Shown here piece after piece: positions 57,202-63,286 of a DNA stretch of 63,286 nucleotides. Every line of letters starts with the position of its first letter. The first letter of the stretch is position 1. Below the pieces are notes generated by a model, which worked only from the letters and a program-made list of their open reading frames with translations, was not told where the DNA came from and did no database searches. The position numbers were made by a program, and so were the translations under genes. Source of the stretch: Flavobacteriaceae bacterium PS02337 (GTDB lineage Bacteria; Bacteroidota; Bacteroidia; Flavobacteriales; Flavobacteriaceae); the NCBI GenBank assembly GCA_029959285.1, contig JASCOE010000021.1, positions 1-63,286 of the forward strand, read 5' to 3'.

Positions 57202-57453
57202 ATGACAGGAATTACACAGCCAATTAGTTTTAATGATATTGAAGCAATGAATCAATTTTACTCCGAATTTGAAAAAAAAGCTATTAACATATGTGAAAAA
57301 TATGCCGTGACTGAAATATGGGATAATGCAAAGATATATAAAAATGATGAATCTCTTGAACTATCAATTACCTCATTAGGATCGTATATAAAAGGTTCGA
57401 ATGACGAAAAAGCAATTAAAGAAATAATTAAAGCATTTAATGATTTATTTTAG
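57202..57453 (+). CDS. Small protein of unknown function
   Basis: This 83-residue soluble protein begins MTGITQPISFNDIEAMNQFY and ends IIKAFNDLF. It has no signal peptide or membrane segment, and its composition is gene-like. A 140-base spacer with two hairpins separates it from the PIN gene, and 263 bases follow before the next gene. I recognise no family. It could be an antitoxin-like or accessory protein of the island. Confidence 0.5.
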   Translation: MTGITQPISFNDIEAMNQFYSEFEKKAINICEKYAVTEIWDNAKIYKNDESLELSITSLGSYIKGSNDEKAIKEIIKAFNDLF

Positions 57454-57716
57454 TCAATACACCAAAATAACAATTCAAATTTCGGTAATGCTATTATCGA
57501 CTCGAAAATAATTAAAAGATTTATTAAGCTCTAAGCTGCCCTCATCTAAATTGCGGCTAACCGCAGTTTCATGATATTGCCGAGATTTCGTCAGCCGGAA
57601 ATTTCAAATTCATAAATTAACATTATCTTGACAGAGATAACTCAGTCAGCTTTTTAGGCAACAACGTCAAGCGGTCTTGCCTTACATCACTATGACCCTA
57701 AAATAAGATTTCCCAA
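57454..57716. other. Structured spacer before the DUF4365 gene
   Basis: This 263-base gap holds no gene. It contains TGCGGCTAACCGCA, a short perfect hairpin with a TAAC core, and ACGTCAAGCGGTCTTGCC near its right end, which resembles the end of the 63.1 kb spacer. It could be a cassette junction or a short structured RNA. Confidence 0.35.
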
Positions 57717-58574
57717 ATGAGAACAATTCAACATATTATTGATACAAAAGCAGTTAAACAGGTTTTTAATTCTATTCCTGAACATTGTGTAATTAGGGAA
57801 TTAACAGAACGTGATTATGGAATTGACTTAATGTTAGAACTTTTTGAAGAAGATGGATTTGATGACAAGAAGAACCCGATTTATACATCTTCTGGTCACG
57901 TCTGCTATCTTCAGCTAAAAGGAACTGATTCTAAAAAAAAAGTTAATAAAAAGGATGGAACAATAAGCTATTCAATTGATAAGAAAAGTTTATTAAATGT
58001 TGAAAAGTACGCAACACCATTTATTCTTACCAGGGTTTATACTAATTCTTTAAATAATGAAATATATTTCCTGTGGCTTCAAAGATATATAAGTGAAGTT
58101 TTAGATGTGATGAATCCGAATTGGAGAACCGAAAAACCTAATTCTGTCACACTTTATATTCCTTTGAAGAATGATTTTAATATATATTTTAAAAAAATTG
58201 AAGTAATTGCATCCAGAATAAAATACATTGAAGAGTTATCTGAATATTGTGAAAAGTATATAGACATCACAATGGGCTTAAAAACTATTATTTTAGCAAA
58301 GGGAAAAGTAGATTTTTACGCACACATATTGACTGAGTTGAATCGTTTGTCCAAGTTAAATACTTTGCTTAAAAGGAATAATTGTTGCATTGACAAAAGT
58401 TGTATAATTGATTTAATTAATTATATTAACCAGATAGAAAAAGGCTTAGTTGTACCGAAAGTTATGGAAGATTATCCACACAACTATAATTTGGATTTAC
58501 TTAGTACTTCAAATCAATCTTCAATATCAATAGAGAATTTTATTGCAGAAAATGAAGATGATACAGTTTATTAA
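57717..58574 (+). CDS. DUF4365-family nuclease-like protein
   Basis: This 285-residue protein has the DUF4365 pattern of a PD-(D/E)xK-like fold: ERDYGIDLMLELF (Asp37, Glu41) followed by a strand with YLQLKGT (Gln66, Lys68). DUF4365 domains occur in defence islands and are thought to be DNA-acting nucleases. The C-terminal half is helical and unfamiliar. It is a single-gene unit with 263 bases upstream and 151 downstream. The catalytic claim is inferred from motif spacing. Confidence 0.72.
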   Translation: MRTIQHIIDTKAVKQVFNSIPEHCVIRELTERDYGIDLMLELFEEDGFDDKKNPIYTSSGHVCYLQLKGTDSKKKVNKKDGTISYSIDKKSLLNVEKYATPFILTRVYTNSLNNEIYFLWLQRYISEVLDVMNPNWRTEKPNSVTLYIPLKNDFNIYFKKIEVIASRIKYIEELSEYCEKYIDITMGLKTIILAKGKVDFYAHILTELNRLSKLNTLLKRNNCCIDKSCIIDLINYINQIEKGLVVPKVMEDYPHNYNLDLLSTSNQSSISIENFIAENEDDTVY

Positions 58575-58725
58575 ATAACATGCTACTGCTACAGCGGAAT
58601 CGGGCATTTAGGTTCTTATATTCGCTAAAAAAGCTTAATAATAGCACAATGCCAAATGCAAGAAGTTTGCGTTTAACGCGTGAACGTAAACAGTAAGCTT
58701 AAAAAAATGGAGAATATCATAAATT

Positions 58726-59088
58726 ATGACAGATCTAGAAATAAGAACTTATAAATTTGCATTATCCTTACAAAGGAAAAAAGACCACCCAGCTGCCGTC
58801 ATTGGTGCTGGGAAATCATACTTTAAAAAAGTTAATAGATCTGGTCCAATTTCTCCTCATATAATTTCTAGTAAGCTAAGAATAAAATTATTAACTATTT
58901 GCGAAATGTACGCGCCTGTTAACGGTAATTTCTTAGGTTGCTGTGCAGAAGTAAATGCAGCGAATAGCGTGCTTGACAAATTATCGCATTTAAAATTATA
59001 CGAAATTGATTTTGCAAATGCACGAAGACCACGTACTATGCAGATAATCCCACCTTGTTTAAATTGTAAAATAACTTTTTCATTATAA
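58726..59088 (+). CDS. Small cytidine-deaminase-fold protein
   Basis: This 120-residue protein has the two zinc-site signatures of the deaminase superfamily: Cys73-Ala74-Glu75 in GCCAEVNAAN, and PPCLNC (Cys111, Cys114). The Glu would be the proton shuttle. Toxin-type deaminases of Bacteroidota look similar and act on bases in nucleic acid or nucleotides. It has no signal peptide. Its stop (TAA) overlaps the next start by one base (TAATG), so the two products are made together. It ends only six residues after the second motif, which is short for an enzyme of this fold. Confidence 0.72.
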   Translation: MTDLEIRTYKFALSLQRKKDHPAAVIGAGKSYFKKVNRSGPISPHIISSKLRIKLLTICEMYAPVNGNFLGCCAEVNAANSVLDKLSHLKLYEIDFANARRPRTMQIIPPCLNCKITFSL

Positions 59089-59555
59089 TGGCCTATTCCT
59101 TACTAGAGCAACATTCACGAGATTTAGATATTTTTCTATCAGATGGAAGTAAAGTAATACATATTGCTTCAGCAGGAGGCAGTTTACCAAAAACAGTTTT
59201 AGATTCAGATGTTTACAATGATAATATTTTGACGTCTCTATCTCAAATTGATTCAAACTTGAGTTTTGAGGTAGATATAAATCCAAATTTGGTTGAAATC
59301 TTAGATTTAAATGAAAATGAAATAGAAAATTACATAAAAAGTTTTGTAGAAATGGCTAGTAAAGGCTTTTATAGTTATGATAAAACTAGAATTTGTAACT
59401 TTGAAGATCAGACCTTTCACTTAGTTGCGAAACCAAGTTCACCAACTAATCCAAATATTCTTTTTGAGAATTATGAATTGAACGAAAATTTGATAATATC
59501 CATTCTGAGCTTTCCAAACGACTACCAGCTTTTTAATTTGTCAGAGTATGTATAA
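59088..59555 (+). CDS. Partner of the deaminase-fold protein, possible immunity/antitoxin
   Basis: This 155-residue acidic soluble protein is coupled to the deaminase-like gene by a TAATG overlap. Its sequence (HSRDLDIFLSDGSKVIHIAS, DLNENEIENYIKSFVEMASKG) matches no family I can name. Small acidic proteins coupled to toxin-like enzymes are often immunity proteins, so that is the leading guess. An alternative is that both are subunits of one enzyme. Confidence 0.6.
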   Translation: MAYSLLEQHSRDLDIFLSDGSKVIHIASAGGSLPKTVLDSDVYNDNILTSLSQIDSNLSFEVDINPNLVEILDLNENEIENYIKSFVEMASKGFYSYDKTRICNFEDQTFHLVAKPSSPTNPNILFENYELNENLIISILSFPNDYQLFNLSEYV

Positions 59556-59707
59556 AGCCTGCCGATAACACACGTTTTAGCCTTTTGCAAATTTAGGCGA
59601 AACACCCTTTTTTATCTTATTTTCGTTTAGCGTAAAATATTCGTTTTAATAACTTGCAAACGGTTATAAGCACAAGAACGTTGCGCGTAATGTTAAAAAC
59701 CTAGAAC
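59556..59707. repeat. Cassette-like spacer
   Basis: The spacer has ACACGTTTTAGCC near the left end and AACGTTGCGCGTAATGTT near the right end, plus TTTTTATCTTATTTTCGTTTAG in the middle, which resembles ATTTTATCTTAGC of the 63.1 kb spacer. It is likely a degenerate member of the same repeat family. Confidence 0.4.
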
Positions 59708-61081
59708 ATGAATAAAAGTAAATCAAAATATTCAACAATACGTAAAATCGGTCCAATCTTTAAAATTGAAGGTGGAATTATTTTTTTACATCCATTTAAA
59801 TCTATTCCGCTACAAGGATTTAATTCAGATAATTCATTTCAAAACTCTGAATTATTTTTAAATTCAATTGGTGAAAGTGCCAATAAATGGTTTGAAAAAT
59901 TTCCTGATTGTTGTGACAATCACAAACAATTATCAGAAATTGGAAATTTTGACAAGAAAAAATTTGATTTCATTCCTGACCAAATTTTAAACAATATTAA
60001 ATATTTTGGATATGCATTAGAAACTTTTATTGATAAAGACGGAGGAATGAATGAAATTAAGGATTATTTAGATTATTTAATCCAAAGTTTTGGAAGTCCA
60101 AATATAGGGGGGCATATTTTTGAAAGTAATGTTAAGCACTTTATAGAAAACGGTTCATTAACAGACAAAGATTTCACTGATGACCAAAGAATAGAATTAT
60201 TACAACATTTCGAACATGAAAAACCACCAGTTGATTTAGATGAAAGAGATCTCGAATCTCTGTATGTCATTTTCCAAAAATGGATCGATGCTATTCCTAA
60301 TATTGGAAAATTTAAGGAAATGAAAAGTCAATTTACAGGAAAAGTACCTCTTAATATTTTTGCTCTTGAATCAAAAACAAACAGATATACAGGTACAACG
60401 TTATTAAAAACAAGAAGTAAAAGTGAACTTTTAGAATTTCTAATGAATCTTACAAGTGATATTTTAAAAATATCAAAAAATGAAGTTTCAAAAGAAAATT
60501 ACAATAAAAAAGAATTTATAATTATTGCAGAAGAAAGACTAAGAATAAAACAAAATATTCTCTTAAGTAAAACTACAAACGAATTAGAATCAAATTATCT
60601 TAAATTGATTGAACAATGGCTATCGATGGTTATTGAATTTTATCAAATTATAAATCAAGTACTTCAAGAGTCCAAAAGTGAAGTTTTATCTAACAATTTA
60701 AATAATGCTATAACAAAAATAGATGAAATTAATATTGAACTATCTTCATTTTGCAATTCTGAAAATGTTTTAAATTGGCTTGACAGCGAATATCCAAAAA
60801 AATCTGTAGATACTTTAATAAATGATTTTAAAAACCTCGATCCAAATGACGAAATTATGGTTTTAAATGGTATGTTAAATCTGATGAAATCGAAAGAAAA
60901 TCCAGATGTAAATTTAAAGAAAGTAGAAGAGAAAATCAATGACCCTGAAATATCAATTAAACATAAAATAAAAATCTCAATACCGATATTTTTATTCACA
61001 AAATATGAAAGTGAATTAGAATTAAGTGCTAAACAAAAAATGCCCAAGTCATTTAAAGAACTAAAAGAATTATTTATGTGA
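59708..61081 (+). CDS. Unrecognised 457-residue protein
   Basis: This soluble, Lys/Glu/Asn-rich protein begins MNKSKSKYSTIRKIGPIFKI and has no signal peptide, membrane helix or enzyme motif that I can identify. The C-terminal two thirds is predicted helical, with possible coiled coils (ISKNEVSKENYNKKEFIIIA and onwards). It is a single-gene unit between two cassette-like spacers. Its placement among nucleases and HEPN proteins suggests a defence role, but nothing in the sequence proves it. Confidence 0.6.
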   Translation: MNKSKSKYSTIRKIGPIFKIEGGIIFLHPFKSIPLQGFNSDNSFQNSELFLNSIGESANKWFEKFPDCCDNHKQLSEIGNFDKKKFDFIPDQILNNIKYFGYALETFIDKDGGMNEIKDYLDYLIQSFGSPNIGGHIFESNVKHFIENGSLTDKDFTDDQRIELLQHFEHEKPPVDLDERDLESLYVIFQKWIDAIPNIGKFKEMKSQFTGKVPLNIFALESKTNRYTGTTLLKTRSKSELLEFLMNLTSDILKISKNEVSKENYNKKEFIIIAEERLRIKQNILLSKTTNELESNYLKLIEQWLSMVIEFYQIINQVLQESKSEVLSNNLNNAITKIDEINIELSSFCNSENVLNWLDSEYPKKSVDTLINDFKNLDPNDEIMVLNGMLNLMKSKENPDVNLKKVEEKINDPEISIKHKIKISIPIFLFTKYESELELSAKQKMPKSFKELKELFM

Positions 61082-61094
61082 CAATACACTGCGC

Positions 61095-61222
61095 ACAGCA
61101 GTGGTTTTGCAAGATTGCAAATTTTGTGGTTAAATCACATTTACGTTTCGCAAGATATTTTATCTTTAGGGGAAAATAATCGGTTACGAAGTTCGCAACC
61201 TCGCAAAGCCGCAAAACGTTAA
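61095..61222. repeat. Cassette-boundary repeat, copy A
   Basis: This spacer has inverted ends: GGTTTTGCAAGATTGC at the left and GCAACCTCGCAAAGCCGCAAAACG at the right pair imperfectly, like an attC site. It is clearly homologous to the spacer at 63049-63166, sharing GCAAGATTGC, TTTACGTTTC, ATTTTATCT and CGCAACCTCG in the same order. I take it as a cassette-type recombination site or a dispersed Bacteroidota repeat. Confidence 0.6.
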
Positions 61223-61243
61223 AACATATTATAAAAAAAAGTA

Positions 61244-61966
61244 ATGAAACATTATTCAATTTGTTTTGAATGTTCAGATTTAAAGCCGGACAATTTTGTA
61301 TATTCAATTGGAGAAGTCGAATCGGATCTTGTAGTCCTTTGCACTTGTCCTTTTGGACATAAAACTGTGGTGAGAATTACGCATAATTTATGTGATGTTT
61401 TATATTCATCTGCCGTCTATGCGTTTACGCAAGATTGTTTATCAGAAAGTGTAATGAGTTTCGCTGCAGCGTTAGAAAGAGCATATGAAATGTTTACTAA
61501 AGTTACATTGTATGCTGAAGGGTTAAAATACGACCAAATAGATGAATTTTGGAAGGAACTTTCCAGTCAATCAGAAAGGCAATATGGGGCGTTCTGTACA
61601 CAGTATTTAAAAACTAAAAAGGAACCTTGGAAAATAGATTCTAAAATGATTCAATTTAGAAATAAGGTCGTCCATAAAGGTCATATCGCTTCTACAGATG
61701 AAGTTACAAAATATGCCAACTACATCACCAATGTATTATACAAAATACTTAAAAATCTACACGAAAATTACCAAAATGAGAGTACGGAATATTATTTTCA
61801 CGAAACGGCAAAAACTAAAGTAAAAGTAAAGGAATTAAGAATAAAGCATAATGCTAAACTTGGTGGTTCATCAATAATTTCACTTTTAAATTGGAATGTA
61901 ATGGATATGCCACAAGTGACATTTTCAGAAGCATTAAGAATCATGACCCAAATGCAAAGAATCTAA
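61244..61966 (+). CDS. HEPN-motif protein with cysteine-rich N-terminus
   Basis: This 240-residue protein has cysteine/histidine pairs near the N-terminus (CFEC at 7-10, CTCPFGH at 33-39), suggesting a small zinc site. The middle helices (FAAALERAYEMFTKV) lead to the HEPN motif RNKVVHKG (Arg139, His144). This R-x4-H signature is typical of HEPN RNases. The tail is charged. It is a single-gene unit, directly before an Mrr-like nuclease. Target and trigger are unknown. Confidence 0.7.
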   Translation: MKHYSICFECSDLKPDNFVYSIGEVESDLVVLCTCPFGHKTVVRITHNLCDVLYSSAVYAFTQDCLSESVMSFAAALERAYEMFTKVTLYAEGLKYDQIDEFWKELSSQSERQYGAFCTQYLKTKKEPWKIDSKMIQFRNKVVHKGHIASTDEVTKYANYITNVLYKILKNLHENYQNESTEYYFHETAKTKVKVKELRIKHNAKLGGSSIISLLNWNVMDMPQVTFSEALRIMTQMQRI

Positions 61967-62124
61967 AAAAATAACATCTGCTAATACTTTCTACAATTGA
62001 TCTGAGCAATTGGCTTGATTTAAAAATAATGTTGTATTAGGGAAGTTCTAGCAAATCCAAGAGAAGTTCTAAATTAACATCAAACCTCTTGTAACAAACG
62101 AACGTTACCAGTAATTTATAGAAA

Positions 62125-63030
62125 ATGATTGACTTTAAAGAGATTGACCAAGATGGAGAAGTATGGGAATTTTTTGCGCGCGATTTTTTGCAAGAAATCG
62201 GCTATTATGTTGAGACAACGGTAGATCGTGGACCCGACGGAAAAAAGGATTTAATTGTCTCCGAGCACTTAAAAGGAAACTTAGGAAATTACAAATTTAA
62301 ATGGCTTGTCAGCTGCAAACATTTTGCAAATCGCGCTAGTAGTAATTCAGTTAAAGAAGTAGATGAACCAAATATTCTTGAAAGAATTGAAGCCTTTAAT
62401 TGTGATGGTTTTATTGGTTTTTATTCAACTATTTCCTCTTCTGGGTTAAATACCAGACTTACTCAGTTAAAGGACAACCAAAAAATAAAAGATTACAGAA
62501 TATTTGATCACAAGTTAATTGAAAATTATTTGATACGAATTGGGTATTCTGACTTGCTTATGCGCTACTTTCCAGAGAGCTACAAAAACATAAAACCTTT
62601 ACATCTAATTACAGACAACTATATTCCTTTAAATTGTAAAACTTGCGGTATAGATATACTTCAAGAAATGTATAAAAACCAATATCATGCAAATTATGTT
62701 CAGGTTTACAGCAATGGTCTAAATGGTTCAGAACACATACAAGACGTTTTTTCTGTTTGCAAAGGGCCATGTGATGACGTTAGGAGTAGAAATTTACAGA
62801 CAGGATTTTATACAAACTGGCAAGACATCGGCGATATAATTATTCCTAGTAAATTTATCCAATGGACTATGACTACTTTGAACTTAATCCGATCTCGGCA
62901 AAACACTTATGACGATGCAGCATTCAAAAAAGAAAAGGAATTTATTATAGCCATTTCGCAAAAAGTAGTGCGAGAAATGACTCAAGAAGAAAGAAACAGA
63001 GTTGGAACATTAAGAGATTATGGATTGTAA
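62125..63030 (+). CDS. Mrr-like restriction endonuclease
   Basis: This 301-residue protein has an N-terminal Mrr-type PD-(D/E)xK domain: GEVWEFFARDFLQEIGYYV (helix), GPDGKKDLIV (Asp38 or Asp42) and WLVSCKHF (Lys65). The position usually held by Glu or Gln two residues before the lysine is Ser63 here, as seen in some family members. The later segment NILERIEAFNCDGFIGFYST is also family-like. The C-terminal part has CKTC and CKGPC. It probably cuts modified or foreign DNA. Confidence 0.78.
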   Translation: MIDFKEIDQDGEVWEFFARDFLQEIGYYVETTVDRGPDGKKDLIVSEHLKGNLGNYKFKWLVSCKHFANRASSNSVKEVDEPNILERIEAFNCDGFIGFYSTISSSGLNTRLTQLKDNQKIKDYRIFDHKLIENYLIRIGYSDLLMRYFPESYKNIKPLHLITDNYIPLNCKTCGIDILQEMYKNQYHANYVQVYSNGLNGSEHIQDVFSVCKGPCDDVRSRNLQTGFYTNWQDIGDIIIPSKFIQWTMTTLNLIRSRQNTYDDAAFKKEKEFIIAISQKVVREMTQEERNRVGTLRDYGL

Positions 63031-63048
63031 AAAGTACTGGTAAAAGCC

Positions 63049-63166
63049 GTTCGGCAAGATTGCTAATTTTATAGGAAAATCACGTTTACGTTTCATGAGA
63101 AATTTTATCTTAGCCGAAAGAACGCAGTTAGAAGATCGCAACCTCGTCAAGCTCCAAAACGTCAGG
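63049..63166. repeat. Cassette-boundary repeat, copy B
   Basis: This spacer is homologous to 61095-61222, with the same order of shared blocks and a left end CGTTCGGCAAGATTGC facing a right end GCAACCTCGTCAAGCTCCAAAACG. It follows the Mrr-like gene and marks the end of that unit. Confidence 0.6.
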
Positions 63167-63184
63167 CTGTGAAAAAACTCCATT

Positions 63185-63286
63185 TCATTTCCATTTTGTA
63201 AGGATTTGCTGTTCCCAGACTTTCATGAATACCTTTTTAGCGATGCTGTTTTTTAGTTTGCGAATACAAATTGATTTCCAAAAGAG
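63185..63286 (-). CDS. Possible C-terminal fragment of a gene crossing the window end
   Basis: A minus-strand frame enters from the window edge and stops at 63185. Its 33 residues are basic (for example KLKNSIAKKVFMKVWEQ) and end TKWK. If real, it is convergent with the Mrr-like gene and would mark a change of strand. The stretch is too short for a family assignment. Confidence 0.25.
   Translation of the reverse strand, partial: LFWKSICIRKLKNSIAKKVFMKVWEQQILTKWK

Noticed and set aside
57454-63286. CRISPR array
   Set aside because: Spacer repeats are few, long and divergent, with genes between them; there is no regular repeat-spacer pattern.
14810-63286. Complete conjugative element with both ends
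   Set aside because: No integrase gene, tRNA target or matching att repeats could be found in the window.

Overview
The window looks like a Bacteroidota chromosome, most likely Flavobacterium or a close relative. It carries a SusC/SusD pair, a MauE-type membrane protein with a small DUF6520-like peptide, A-rich start regions without clear Shine-Dalgarno sequences, and a CTnDOT-like conjugative element. I see no rRNA or tRNA gene, no CRISPR array, no insertion sequence and no integrase, so neither end of the element can be placed.

Layout. (1) 0.4-7.5 kb, plus strand: susC-susD-prolyl oligopeptidase, a likely peptide or protein-fragment uptake locus. (2) 7.6-10.9 kb, minus strand: a STAS-like protein, a PAS-AraC regulator, a MauE membrane protein with a large C-terminal domain, and a four-cysteine exported peptide. 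(3) 11.2-13.6 kb: a two-domain enzyme, PLP-dependent acyl-transferase-like plus acetyltransferase-like. (4) 13.7-24.7 kb: rteC, a Xis-like HTH protein, a DUF3945 protein, topoisomerase III, a DUF1896 protein and a giant methylase-helicase, matching the excision/regulation block of CTnDOT-type elements. (5) 24.8-29.9 kb: coupling protein MobC, relaxase MobB, MobA and a non-coding stretch with a candidate oriT. (6) 29.9-41.3 kb: parA-like traA and the conjugation pore genes traB to traN, punctuated by clear terminators. (7) 41.4-47.5 kb: a possible regulator, then on the minus strand a reduced PRTRC cluster (ThiF, B, F-like, C, E) with DUF932 and Ssb. (8) 48.3-63.0 kb, all plus strand and visibly more AT-rich: an accessory island dominated by defence-type proteins.

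The accessory island holds a methyltransferase, an acetyltransferase fusion, a Hachiman system (hamA-hamB) followed directly by a HEPN-motif gene, a PIN nuclease with many cysteine pairs, a DUF4365 protein, a small deaminase overlapping a partner gene, an unrecognised 457-residue protein, a second HEPN-motif protein with cysteine pairs, and an Mrr-like nuclease. Spacers of about 140-260 bases separate most of these genes. Two of them (61.1 and 63.05 kb) are clearly homologous and have inverted ends like cassette recombination sites, which suggests one-gene-at-a-time assembly.

How it works together: RteC and the HTH protein probably control excision. MobA/MobB/MobC process and deliver DNA at an oriT near 29 kb. 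TraE-TraN build the channel. PRTRC and Ssb probably support maintenance or DNA processing. The 3' island would protect the host or the element. The most novel-looking parts are the three-gene Hachiman operon, the deaminase pair and the cassette-like spacers.
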